DNA of 19,407 nucleotides, taken from Candidatus Margulisiibacteriota bacterium. Its GTDB lineage: Bacteria > Margulisbacteria > Termititenacia > Termititenacales > Termititenacaceae. How positions within the stretch are numbered: the first letter of the stretch is position 1; every line of letters starts with the position of its first letter. The stretch spans positions 1-19,407 of the forward strand of contig JAIRZV010000049.1 in NCBI GenBank assembly GCA_031267055.1. Direction: 5' to 3'. The translations under genes were made by a program, and so were the position numbers. Below the pieces are notes generated by a model, which made no database searches, had not been told where the DNA came from, and saw only the letters and a list, made by a program, of their open reading frames with translations. Positions 1-6,694 of the stretch are shown in pieces.

Positions 1-36
1 CTGAATGATTTTGTAAACTTTCTCCAGAATTTCCAT
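1..36 (-). CDS. hisE: Probable phosphoribosyl-ATP pyrophosphatase HisE, first 12 codons only
   Basis: An ATG overlaps the hisI stop codon as TAATG, a classic translational-coupling junction. It opens a frame reading MEILEKVYKIIQ before the window ends. HisE removes pyrophosphate from PR-ATP in the step just before HisI, and hisI-hisE neighbours or fusions are common. The visible residues resemble the first helix of HisE (often M-x-ILEELY-x-xI). Twelve residues are too few for certainty. The identity rests mainly on the position directly after hisI. Confidence 0.5.
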   Translation of the reverse strand, partial: MEILEKVYKIIQ

Positions 37-350
37 TATTTTATCCTTTCGTAAAAACAGCTTCTCTGTCCCGTGTGACAGGCAATGTTGCCGATCTGCT
101 CCACCTTGAGCAGCAGGCAATCCCGATCGCAATCCGCATAAATTTCTTTCACTTTTTGAATATGACCGGACGTCTCGCCTTTGTGCCAGAGCGTCTGCCG
201 CGAGCGCGAGTAAAACCAGGTCTCGCCAGTGTCCAGCGTTTTTTGCAAAGCCTCGGCGTTCATATAGGCCTGCATCAAAACCGCGCTGTCCTGATAATCC
301 TGCACGATGGCGGGGAGCAATCCGGCAGCGTCATATTTTAAAGCCAGCAT
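36..350 (-). CDS. hisI: Phosphoribosyl-AMP cyclohydrolase HisI
   Basis: HisI opens the adenine ring of PR-AMP in histidine biosynthesis in the cytosol. The 104-residue product has the family pattern throughout: LKYDAAGLLPAIVQDY at the N-terminus, AYMNAEAL, WFYSRSRQTLWHKGETSGH, and metal-binding cysteines and aspartates in DCDRD and ACHTGQRSCFY. The open frame extends upstream to 485. I start at the ATG at 350 (MLALKYDA) because homologues begin there and the upstream codons translate an unrelated MNT scar. A -10 box TATACT lies exactly six bases before this ATG, so the mRNA may be leaderless; an alternative ATG is at 356. It overlaps the probable hisE start by one base. No other his genes are visible. 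Confidence 0.93.
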   Translation of the reverse strand: MLALKYDAAGLLPAIVQDYQDSAVLMQAYMNAEALQKTLDTGETWFYSRSRQTLWHKGETSGHIQKVKEIYADCDRDCLLLKVEQIGNIACHTGQRSCFYERIK

Positions 351-356
351 AAACAT

Positions 357-385
357 AGTATATCCGAAATTCGGAATTTTTTGAA
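357..385 (-). promoter_or_regulatory. hisI promoter with a palindrome in the spacer
   Basis: On the minus strand a -35-like TTCAAA (380-385) is followed after 17 bases by -10 TATACT (357-362). The hisI ATG follows six bases later. The spacer holds the palindrome TCCGAAATTCGGA (363-375, six-base arms), placed where a repressor could block RNA polymerase. The -10 is good, the -35 is 4 of 6, and the operator role is inference. Confidence 0.5.
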
Positions 386-395
386 ACTCAAGCAA

Positions 396-446
396 TTCCG
401 GCGCAACAGCGGAAACCACTAAAGCCCCTTGCCTCTCCACCCTAAG
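396..446 (-). pseudogene. Deletion scar of an MNT gene 5' end upstream of hisI
   Basis: Bases 396-422 are identical to 1147-1173 inside the intact MNT gene, covering codons for LVVSAVAPE. Bases 423-446 match 1232-1255, the promoter-upstream repeat of the same gene, with one mismatch. In the intact locus these two blocks are separated by 58 bases that contain the -10 box and start codon; here they are fused directly. This looks like an MNT gene copy that lost its promoter core and start by deletion and now forms the hisI upstream region. Confidence 0.65.
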
Positions 447-513
447 CGGCGGCAAACAGTAATTCAACTGCAGAGGAAGCGTCAACGATTAACTTATCCA
501 CCAAACCAATACT

Positions 514-899
514 TTACCGATCACTTTCTGTAATGATTTTATATTCAATCCACTTAAAAACATTTTTCGCAATCTGCAAGGCTTTTTTATATTCTCTGTA
601 CTTAACCGGCACATATTCACCAGGATACCTGGTTTGCACAGCATAATCATTTAAAATTACAGCTTCCTTTATCGCTGCCGGAACTCTTGTATATTTGGTC
701 AATTCTTGCAACAACACTACAAGATTATGGGTATATTCCGGATCAACACCATAAAACAGAAGCAATGCTTTCAAACCTTTTTCTACTGCTTGCTGCGCTT
801 GGAAACAAAGGTCTTCATAAAAACGCCTTTTGGGGTCTTAACCCCTGCCAAAACCAAATTTCCTTTGGCTCGCTCCAGCCAAACGTCGTAATTAGCCAT
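514..899 (-). pseudogene. HEPN-domain toxin-like gene, frameshifted
   Basis: HEPN proteins are the usual partners of MNT nucleotidyltransferases in toxin-antitoxin pairs. The gene starts at an ATG (899) overlapping the MNT stop by eight bases and reads MANYDVWLERAKGNL...TPKGVF. The family sequence then continues in another frame as YEDLCFQAQQAVEKGLKALL and runs to the stop at 514, including the RYPGEYVP segment typical of this HEPN family. The two frames join at a run of five A (819-823, plus strand). One extra base would restore a roughly 127-residue protein. Read as annotated, only the C-terminal 86 residues (ATG at 774) would be open. A real mutation, a sequencing slip in a homopolymer, or slippage are all possible. 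Confidence 0.75.
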
Positions 900-1215
900 A
901 CAAAACCCGGCTTTCCTGCGCGATTGTTTTATAAATATATCCGCTCTCATTTTTTAATTCAGCGTATCTATCATAGTCCACTGCAAACAAATCAACAGGC
1001 ACAGAAATATTTTCCGCCAAGAATGACTTGTAAAGATTGGCGGTCAATTTACGCGCGTTTTTTAATTTTTTCTTGAGGATTAAAATATCTATGTCGCTAT
1101 TTTTGGTATGGTCGCCCCTAGCGCGCGATCCAAACAACAAAATCTTTTCCGGCGCAACAGCGGAAACCACTAATTTCATAACTTTATCTATTGTTATTGT
1201 TTCTAACCTATCCAT
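892..1215 (-). CDS. MNT-type nucleotidyltransferase, antitoxin-like
   Basis: This 107-residue protein belongs to the minimal nucleotidyltransferase family of the polymerase-beta fold. It shows the GSRARGDHTKNSDIDILIL signature: the GS motif near residue 30, then the metal-binding DxD. In characterised MNT/HEPN pairs, such as MntA-HepT, the MNT protein modifies its HEPN toxin with AMP and silences it. It lies upstream of, and overlaps, the frameshifted HEPN gene, so the pair was once an operon. An extended -10 element ends six bases before the ATG with no Shine-Dalgarno site, so translation is probably leaderless. If the HEPN partner is dead, this gene may be an orphan. Confidence 0.85.
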   Translation of the reverse strand: MDRLETITIDKVMKLVVSAVAPEKILLFGSRARGDHTKNSDIDILILKKKLKNARKLTANLYKSFLAENISVPVDLFAVDYDRYAELKNESGYIYKTIAQESRVLYG

Positions 1216-1221
1216 TAATAA

Positions 1222-1255
1222 ATTATACCACAGCCCCTTGCCTCTCCAGCCTAAG
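1222..1255 (-). promoter_or_regulatory. MNT promoter, extended -10 plus shared upstream repeat
   Basis: The minus strand carries TGGTATAAT (TG-n-TATAAT, -10 at 1222-1227), six bases before the MNT ATG. Directly upstream is a repeat containing GGAGAGGCAAGGGGCT. The same arrangement recurs upstream of the AbrB gene (1668-1700), and a repeat without the -10 box occurs at 423-446. No convincing -35 is visible, as expected for an extended -10 promoter. Confidence 0.6.
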
Positions 1256-1276
1256 TATGAAAATTAATTGTTTGGG

Positions 1277-1375
1277 TTAGCTGTACTTTTCCAGAAAATC
1301 TATCAGTCCCAATAGATAAGTTGAATCTAAAATAAATGCCGAAATCAGAATGTTGGTGTCAAGCGCTATGCGCAT
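1277..1375 (-). pseudogene. VapC-type PIN toxin, truncated remnant
   Basis: An ATG (1375) overlapping the end of the AbrB antitoxin gene opens a 32-residue frame starting MRIALDTNILISAFI. That is the exact N-terminal strand of PIN ribonucleases, with the first metal-binding Asp and the following TN. It then jumps to LDSTYLLGLIDFLEKYS and stops. A VapC is normally about 130 residues with three or four acidic residues; only the first is present here. I read this as the remains of a vapBC pair whose toxin has lost most of its body by deletion. It is too short for most gene callers. Confidence 0.7.
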
Positions 1376-1634
1376 AATTAGTTTTCCATATTTCCTCTCT
1401 GACTTCATCCACCAAAGAAACTATATCTTGCTCATTTTTTAAATCGAGCCGTTCCGCTTCACCGGCAAAGGCTTGCCGCATTTCCGCAAAAGCAGTTTTT
1501 GCTGCGTTAGCTAAAATAATCCGGCCATTTTCCTCGATAAAAACCGCCCTGTCTCCGTCCCGTAAACCGAGTTTCCGGCAGATAACAGCAGGCAACGTTA
1601 TCTGTCCATTATTAACTCTGACTATTTCCGGCAT
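1359..1634 (-). CDS. AbrB/SpoVT-type antitoxin, VapB-like
   Basis: The 91-residue product begins MPEIVRVNNGQITLPAVICRKLGLRDGDRAVFIEENGRIIL. This is the swapped-hairpin AbrB/MazE DNA-binding domain (roughly residues 1-45), followed by a helical tail that in such proteins binds the toxin. It should bind its own promoter and neutralise the VapC encoded just downstream, whose start it overlaps by 17 bases. That VapC is now only a fragment, so the antitoxin may be left over or act on other toxins. A GGAGG Shine-Dalgarno site precedes the ATG, and an extended -10 box lies about 35 bases upstream. Confidence 0.85.
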   Translation of the reverse strand: MPEIVRVNNGQITLPAVICRKLGLRDGDRAVFIEENGRIILANAAKTAFAEMRQAFAGEAERLDLKNEQDIVSLVDEVREEIWKTNYAHSA

Positions 1635-1667
1635 TTTTCATTCCTCCGCGTTAGTTGGCTATCTATA

Positions 1668-1700
1668 ATTATATCACAGCCCCCTGCCTCTCCACCCTGA
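1668..1700 (-). promoter_or_regulatory. AbrB antitoxin promoter with shared upstream repeat
   Basis: TGATATAAT (extended -10, TATAAT at 1668-1673) is preceded by a third copy of the repeat (1678-1700), differing from the copy at 423-446 by about two bases. Unlike the MNT promoter, it leaves a leader of roughly 30 bases with a GGAGG ribosome binding site. Confidence 0.55.
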
Positions 1701-1712
1701 CCAGTGGCTTTT

Positions 1713-1910
1713 TTAATCAGCCTTGTATTCCTGCATAGCCAGAGCGCTGAGTTCTTTGACCGACAGATTATTGAATAAATCTTTTTGCCATTCTGTATAG
1801 TCAAATGTGTCGCGGTTAATCAGCGAGATAAAACGCTCCGCCTCCACCTTGCCCAAATTATCGATTAGCACATTCAAGCCTTTATTGCGCAAGACCGCGT
1901 CTGTATACAT
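1713..1910 (-). CDS. Small partner protein of PIN toxin, putative antitoxin
   Basis: This 65-residue protein contains VLRNKGLNVLIDNLGKVEAE, then RFISLINRDTFDYTEW. The pattern matches small proteins (RFI-LI-R--FDYT-W) that I recall as common neighbours of PIN-domain genes of the type just upstream. The gene starts two bases after the PIN stop, and its GGAGG ribosome binding site lies in the last PIN codons, so the two are one transcript. Many antitoxins precede their toxins, whereas here the toxin comes first. An antitoxin role is inferred from context; no DNA-binding motif is obvious. Confidence 0.75.
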   Translation of the reverse strand: MYTDAVLRNKGLNVLIDNLGKVEAERFISLINRDTFDYTEWQKDLFNNLSVKELSALAMQEYKAD

Positions 1911-1912
1911 AA

Positions 1913-2341
1913 TTATTCCTCCAATATATCAATAAAATCCACAGGATTTATTATCCTTATATCTTTTATTTTAGCACTTAATAATTGTTTGTCAGTAGTT
2001 ATAAAATACTTGGCCAGAGCATTTATTGCGCAGGCGACATGCAAGGCGTCTTTGGTTTTTAAGCCCTGTTTCTCCAGTTTTTCCGCCTGTTTTATTATCT
2101 CGGAGTTTTCCTCACAATGTATTTTGGCAACATCTTTCCAGAGTTTTATTGCATTGCGTTTTTCTTCATAGGGATTGCGGTTGTTTTCATACTCAAGTAT
2201 ATAAGACCAAATTAGCTCGTGTTTACCGGACAATATTTCTTGCTGAATAAATAATTTTGCTTCTGTTTCCAGTTTAATCTTTAACTGTTCTTGGTCATCA
2301 TACGGCCGATTAAAACAGCAAATATCCAAATAAATCCTCAT
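1913..2341 (-). CDS. PIN-domain ribonuclease, toxin-like
   Basis: The 142-residue protein begins MRIYLDICCFNRPYDDQEQ, a distinctive PIN subfamily start with the first metal-binding Asp at residue 6. A central SYILEYENNRNP follows, then KTKDALHVACAINALAKYFITTDKQLL, with the D-x-x-H and T-T-D acidic motifs that complete the active site. Length and motifs are intact, so it is probably functional RNase. It lies directly upstream of its small partner gene. The -10 box (TGGTATAAT) ends five bases before the ATG, pointing to a leaderless message. Confidence 0.87.
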   Translation of the reverse strand: MRIYLDICCFNRPYDDQEQLKIKLETEAKLFIQQEILSGKHELIWSYILEYENNRNPYEEKRNAIKLWKDVAKIHCEENSEIIKQAEKLEKQGLKTKDALHVACAINALAKYFITTDKQLLSAKIKDIRIINPVDFIDILEE

Positions 2342-2346
2342 AATTA

Positions 2347-2355
2347 ATTATACCA
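2347..2355 (-). promoter_or_regulatory. Extended -10 promoter of the PIN gene
   Basis: TGGTATAAT on the minus strand (TATAAT at 2347-2352) lies five bases before the PIN start codon. The motif is the same as before the MNT and transposase genes. No ribosome binding site fits between it and the ATG. Confidence 0.55.
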
Positions 2356-2385
2356 CGCTAGAACAACGAAAAACGCTCCGCCGCC

Positions 2386-3195
2386 CTACCTCCCTCCGCC
2401 CACCGCGTAGGGGATAGAGAATACATTCAGACGCTGGTCATTGGGAACTCTGGCAAAAGCAGGTCTGGTTGTCGGGGAAATTTCTCTGTTAAGTTTATTA
2501 CCCAAATCTAAACTTACATAATTAATAGCATTCATCAACGCATCAGCGCTCGCATACGACGCTAAAATATCGCCATTCCCTACCAAATTGAGCTGCCGTG
2601 CTACCATTCCGCGCACCGCTTCGTAATTTCTCTGTGTCGGATCTTCAAAAAACGCCGTCAGCACATCTGTCGCTGTACCAACAAAATCCCCGTAGCCTCT
2701 CTGCTTCCAATTGTTGTAAGTCTCTATCGGGACAAAACCGCGGCGGTCTTTGCTCATCTCGGCGGTCAGCGCAGAGCGTATGCCGTCGCGCATAAATCCT
2801 TTAATATCCGCCTCGCTGACATTGCCTCGGTCTGTAATGAATTTGAGCGCCGCCGCGTAGGGAGCCGCGTCTTTGCCTGTAAATCTCGCCACCTGCATGT
2901 CCATATATGTGGCTGCGCCAAGTTTTAAGTCTGCTAATTTCGGGTCATTGGCAGGGAGTATATCCTTTGCCTCTATAGGACGGATGTCAATTCTCGACGC
3001 GGCATAATACGAAAACAAAGCCAGCTCTAGAGGGGTATCTACTGTTCTATCTTTTCCGCCAATATTACTCCAAACATTTACCCGTTCGGCTCTTGGAGCG
3101 CTTAAAATATAGTCGTTATCTGGATTTATATCACCATTCCCAAAGCCAAAATATCCACCATAAACTCTTGTATTTAATAAGCCAACATCAGCCAT
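2386..3195 (-). CDS. Hypothetical protein, 269 residues
   Basis: I do not recognise this protein. It begins MADVGLLNTRVYGGYFGFGN and ends in a Gly-rich tail (AVGGGR). It has no signal peptide or membrane helix, and is mixed alpha/beta with an acidic, helical centre (KFITDRG...SEADIKGFMRDGI). Start choice is firm: a perfect AGGAGG lies six bases before the ATG. A sigma-70-like promoter (TTGATT-18-TAGAAT) lies about 25 bases upstream. It diverges from the large unknown gene at 3363, and the two may share regulation. Its base composition resembles the large neighbour rather than the AT-rich toxin genes. Confidence 0.75.
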   Translation of the reverse strand: MADVGLLNTRVYGGYFGFGNGDINPDNDYILSAPRAERVNVWSNIGGKDRTVDTPLELALFSYYAASRIDIRPIEAKDILPANDPKLADLKLGAATYMDMQVARFTGKDAAPYAAALKFITDRGNVSEADIKGFMRDGIRSALTAEMSKDRRGFVPIETYNNWKQRGYGDFVGTATDVLTAFFEDPTQRNYEAVRGMVARQLNLVGNGDILASYASADALMNAINYVSLDLGNKLNREISPTTRPAFARVPNDQRLNVFSIPYAVGGGR

Positions 3196-3220
3196 AAAAC
3201 GCCTCCTAATAATTTATTTC

Positions 3221-3289
3221 ATTCTACAAAAATCCCACAGCAAAAATCAATACATAACCCTACATAAAGGTATCGATAGTTATATCGGG
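3221..3289 (-). promoter_or_regulatory. Divergent intergenic control region, minus-strand promoters
   Basis: For the 269-residue gene, TTGATT (3245-3250) is spaced 18 bases from TAGAAT (3221-3226). Further upstream, CCCGATAT (3282-3289) resembles the SigD/FliA -10 element GCCGATAT, but no good -35 accompanies it. On the plus strand a TATAAA at 3316-3321 may serve the large gene. A TATCGATA palindrome lies near 3270. Confidence 0.4.
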
Positions 3290-3362
3290 TTGTCCTACCT
3301 ATTTTTTCTGGTGTGTATAAAGCCGTTAAAAATGGGTATGTGTTTGCAATATGGGGGGATTT

Positions 3363-5726
3363 ATGGGTTTGTACACAGTCGGACAAACGTCATTCAATTT
3401 AAATATAAACACCATCAATCAAGATGACGCTTGGAAAATTGGTTTTATGCAGAATTGTACCGATTTAACCGATAAAACAATAACTGATATTGAAAACTTG
3501 ATTTACGACTTTTTGGAAAATACCGGACGCACAGGTATTCTTGAAAACGAACAAAAAATACTATCATTTGCTACAGAATTACACGAAGCGGTTACCAAAG
3601 CCGCGCCAGACACACAGCCAGCTGAAACCATCGCGTCAGCGCTCACACCGGAGCAAAAACAAAATCTGGAAACTTTTTCGCAGGCTCTATTAGGAAAATC
3701 GGCTAAAGACATCGGCACTGATGACCTCAAAAATCTGACCGCTTTTGTCCGAAACCCCAGTCTGGAAACGCTTATCACTTTGCCAAACGCAAAGGATAAT
3801 CAGACTTTCGTCAACTTCATCAAAGACCTGCCGTCTGAAGCGAGAGCCGTCATTGCTGGCAGTCCAAATATTTTGCATAATCTCGCCGTCCTTGCCGGAG
3901 ACACTGCGACGACAAACGCTCTCGTCAGTTTTAGCGGACGGCTCGGCGCGAGCGGGAAAGCGGAATTATTGAGGTCGCTGGATTTCAATAACACAAATAA
4001 TACTAATTTAGGTTTGGAGTTAATCAAAACCGCTATTGAATCCAAAGGCGCACAATTGCTCGGCGCTGAATACCGCCAGCCGTCAACATCTCCGGCCAGA
4101 AAAACGGAGATATTGGATTTTCTCACCAAAGCGGCCGAGACCAGCACGGTAGTCCGGCTAAACCTGCAAGCCATTCGGGAAAATAGATCCGACGACTACA
4201 TAAACATACTGAATAAAATAATTCGCGGCGAATATAAATCCAGCGCGGAAATGGAAGCCGATGTCGCCAGATTGCCAAAAGATGAGCAGGACGCTCTAGC
4301 CGCTGATGTCGGCATATTGGTCAAGGAAGACCCGGAGCGGTATGGCCAATTGGCCATAGACCTGACCAATATATTTGTAAAACTGGGCAATCTGGACGCC
4401 GCAGGCCAGCTGGCCGCCTCTATCAAGTCCGCCGGTATATCACTGCCGCCAAATCTGAACACTCTGGCTTCCGCCCCTACCGACTCCGCTTCACGTGTGG
4501 CGCTTGGCATTTCAGACCCTACATCTAGCGTATCTATAAATAAAGATACGCTATTAGTGGGGGGGGTGTCGGATCCGCTCTCCTCCTCGCAGATTGACCT
4601 TGCCGCGAAACTGCGGGGTGAAGTTGACTCGCTGGAAAATCTGGACCAGAAAATCCTCGAGCTGGCCGAGCAGGGGCACAAAGAATTTGCCGAAATACTG
4701 CGCTCCGTCTCGGAAAAAATCCGCGGCGCTTTGCAGGCTCTGGAAAATATTATCGCGGAAAATAATGCCGGTCTTGCGGACAATAACACTCAGCCGGCGG
4801 ATATTCCCGCGCGTTTCGCGCCGGAAGCTGTGCTTGAAAGCGTCAAAGAAGACATTGAGTTTTTAAAAAATCTCGCGGATCCGAATAATGCCCGTGGCGC
4901 TCAAATCCTGGCCAAAAATCAGGATTATCCGGCGCAGACTGTTCGCTACAGCGCGTCTCTGCCTGCGGACGCGCAAAAACCCAAGCAACAGGAATTTATC
5001 GCCTCTATCCGGCAAACTATTGAGCAAAATATTTCTTTCTCTGAAAATATCGCCGAGGCCAGCTCCAATGCGGCTCTGGCCGCCGAGACCATTTTGCCCG
5101 GCAGTTTTTACTCCGGCACAGCCCTGAGGCTCAAAAAAGACCTCGCTATATTCCTGCCTTATCTCCGCAAAGAAGCATTAAGAATAGCCACGGAAAAATA
5201 CGCCGCCAGCGTCCGCGCTCAAGTCCGTCAGGAAATCAGCGAACAGGAAGCCCACACCGAAGCCGTCCGTATGCTGACGCCTTTTGCCAGAATGGTCATC
5301 CAAGGCATTATCACTCTGGACGATTATCAGACCAACGAAGCTGCTCGTCGCTCCAATGACCCTCTGGAAGCTCTCCGCGCAGAGCAGAAAAAAACCTCTC
5401 TGTCCAATCCGGACACTTATCTCTCCACAGCTTTGACCGATCTGGGCGCGCTTTATCCAGACCTGCCGGCCGAAGAGCAGGATATTTTACGGGATGCCTT
5501 CACCGCGACTCTGCAAAAATTGCCGGCGCAGGATTTGCTCAAAGCGGCCAATCAATATAATTCCCTGACGTCTTTTCAGCAAGAAGCTTTGCTCCGTGTT
5601 TTGAAAAACAGACTGACGGATATAGGAACCGCTGACCTTAAACGGCTAGCCACGCAAATACCGCAGCTGGCCAACGCTGTCGAAAAAGAATTGGCCAAAC
5701 GCGGCGAACTTGTCCCGAACGCCTGA
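3363..5726 (+). CDS. Large helical hypothetical protein, about 787 residues
   Basis: I do not recognise this protein. It is almost wholly alpha-helical, with many Leu/Ala/Glu heptad-like stretches, no signal peptide and no membrane segment. It begins MGLYTVGQTSFNLN. An internal repeat is visible: an LT...DIGT-x-DLK-x-L module near residues 94-125 recurs near 735-762, hinting at helical-repeat architecture. I chose the ATG at 3363 because GGGGGG lies four bases upstream; an in-frame ATG at 3351 has no ribosome binding site. It precedes the sigma-factor operon by 60 bases and diverges from the 269-residue unknown. A scaffold or cell-structure role is possible, but nothing here proves it. Confidence 0.8.
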   Translation: MGLYTVGQTSFNLNINTINQDDAWKIGFMQNCTDLTDKTITDIENLIYDFLENTGRTGILENEQKILSFATELHEAVTKAAPDTQPAETIASALTPEQKQNLETFSQALLGKSAKDIGTDDLKNLTAFVRNPSLETLITLPNAKDNQTFVNFIKDLPSEARAVIAGSPNILHNLAVLAGDTATTNALVSFSGRLGASGKAELLRSLDFNNTNNTNLGLELIKTAIESKGAQLLGAEYRQPSTSPARKTEILDFLTKAAETSTVVRLNLQAIRENRSDDYINILNKIIRGEYKSSAEMEADVARLPKDEQDALAADVGILVKEDPERYGQLAIDLTNIFVKLGNLDAAGQLAASIKSAGISLPPNLNTLASAPTDSASRVALGISDPTSSVSINKDTLLVGGVSDPLSSSQIDLAAKLRGEVDSLENLDQKILELAEQGHKEFAEILRSVSEKIRGALQALENIIAENNAGLADNNTQPADIPARFAPEAVLESVKEDIEFLKNLADPNNARGAQILAKNQDYPAQTVRYSASLPADAQKPKQQEFIASIRQTIEQNISFSENIAEASSNAALAAETILPGSFYSGTALRLKKDLAIFLPYLRKEALRIATEKYAASVRAQVRQEISEQEAHTEAVRMLTPFARMVIQGIITLDDYQTNEAARRSNDPLEALRAEQKKTSLSNPDTYLSTALTDLGALYPDLPAEEQDILRDAFTATLQKLPAQDLLKAANQYNSLTSFQQEALLRVLKNRLTDIGTADLKRLATQIPQLANAVEKELAKRGELVPNA

Positions 5727-5763
5727 TCAGGCAAACAAAATCGGAAATTCGCTAATAATAGTG

Positions 5764-5769
5764 TATAAT
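5764..5769 (+). promoter_or_regulatory. Probable -10 box of the sigma-factor operon
   Basis: A perfect TATAAT lies 17 bases before the ATG at 5787, with a GAGGG ribosome binding site between them. No clear -35 is seen. The large upstream gene ends at 5726 with no terminator, so read-through is also possible. Confidence 0.45.
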
Positions 5770-5786
5770 AAATCCCAAGAGGGAAT

Positions 5787-6050
5787 ATGTCAGGATACAA
5801 TCCGGTAAGTTTTAAATATTTAACAGGTTGGGGGGATGTCGATTTATCGGCACAGCCAGCCGTGCAAGCCGCCACGATCGAAGATATTTTCAAGGCTTTG
5901 AAAAAATTTTCCGCCAAAGAAAAAGCCTATTTTCGGGATAAATGGCGCGAGGCCTACCGCTTCTACGCTGGCGCTTTGCTGGAAGAGGCCGACGCGGAGA
6001 CCGCCTGCGGCGATGAATATTTGAAAAAAATCGAAAAGGAATTGAGTTAA
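5787..6050 (+). CDS. Hypothetical small protein upstream of the sigma factor
   Basis: This 87-residue protein is unrecognised. Its N-terminal part (MSGYNPVSFKYLTGWGDVDL) is followed by a charged helical half rich in Lys, Glu and Ala (AKEKAYFRDKWREAYRFYAGALLEEADAE). The gene has its own GAGGG ribosome binding site and ends directly against the ATG of the sigma-factor gene, so the two are surely co-translated. Small genes next to FliA-type sigma factors sometimes encode an anti-sigma factor, but no FlgM-like motif is visible. That idea is only a guess from position. Confidence 0.75.
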   Translation: MSGYNPVSFKYLTGWGDVDLSAQPAVQAATIEDIFKALKKFSAKEKAYFRDKWREAYRFYAGALLEEADAETACGDEYLKKIEKELS

Positions 6051-6686
6051 ATGACAGAAGCGGCGCGGGTGGAAGAAATCTGGAAAAAAGTCAAAAAAAC
6101 TGTTGACAAAGACATCAAAAAACATTTGACCGAAAAATATTCCGATCAGATACTCAAAAAATACAACAACAAAATCAATTATCTGATCAACAAATATTTT
6201 TCCTCGCTGCCGACGCATGTGGTAAACACCGAGGGCGATGACATCGCCAATGTCGCGCGCATCGAATTTTTTGAGACGATCAAAGTCTGGGACCCCGAAC
6301 GCAATGAAGATGTCTGGCCGCTGGCCTACTCGCGGATCAGCGGAGCGATGCGCGATCAGATCCGCTACATCACCAAAGCTTCGCCGACGCGGCTCTACAA
6401 CTGGGTGACCGACGCGTCCAATATTTATCTGGCCGTCGAGCAGGACAACAGTTTTGAAAATAAAATCGAGTCCGGCGTGGTTTTAAACGAAGCCATGCAA
6501 AAACTTGACCGCAAAGAAAAATTCATCATCATCAGCCGTTTCAAGCACGACAAAACTTTCAAAGAAATCGGCGAGGCGATCGGCATTTCCGAATCGCAGA
6601 CCACGCGCATTTACAAGCAGGTGATCGAAAAACTGCGCAAATTGATCGCCGAAAAAGGAGTTTTCAAATCTTTCTCGCCTATTTAG
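6051..6686 (+). CDS. Alternative sigma factor of the FliA/SigD/WhiG family
   Basis: The 211-residue protein has sigma-70 region 2 at about residues 60-110 (DDIANVARIEFFETIKVWDPERNEDVWPLAYSRISGAM in family arrangement) and a strong region 4 helix-turn-helix at about 150-200 (KLDRKEKFIIISRF, TFKEIGEAIGISESQTTRIY). Region 1 is absent, and region 3 is poorly conserved. This is the layout of FliA/SigD-like factors, which direct RNA polymerase to TAAA-N15-GCCGATAT-type promoters, classically for motility, envelope or development genes. No flagellar genes are in the window. Two promoters of that type precede the novel small-protein genes at 15008-15730, making them candidate targets. The 3' end overlaps the next gene's translation-start region. 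Confidence 0.87.
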   Translation: MTEAARVEEIWKKVKKTVDKDIKKHLTEKYSDQILKKYNNKINYLINKYFSSLPTHVVNTEGDDIANVARIEFFETIKVWDPERNEDVWPLAYSRISGAMRDQIRYITKASPTRLYNWVTDASNIYLAVEQDNSFENKIESGVVLNEAMQKLDRKEKFIIISRFKHDKTFKEIGEAIGISESQTTRIYKQVIEKLRKLIAEKGVFKSFSPI

Positions 6687-6694
6687 ACACTTTT

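Noticed and set aside
1622..1804. 60-codon minus-strand frame between the antitoxin and the PIN partner
   Set aside because: It overlaps two better genes and spans the repeat and promoter of the antitoxin.
4196..4789. Minus-strand 197-codon frame opposite the large unknown gene
   Set aside because: Ser/Ala/Arg-rich shadow; the plus-strand gene has a ribosome binding site and continuous frame.
5721..5732. GCCTGATCAGGC palindrome at the end of the large unknown gene, considered as a terminator
   Set aside because: It is short and has no T-run on either useful side.
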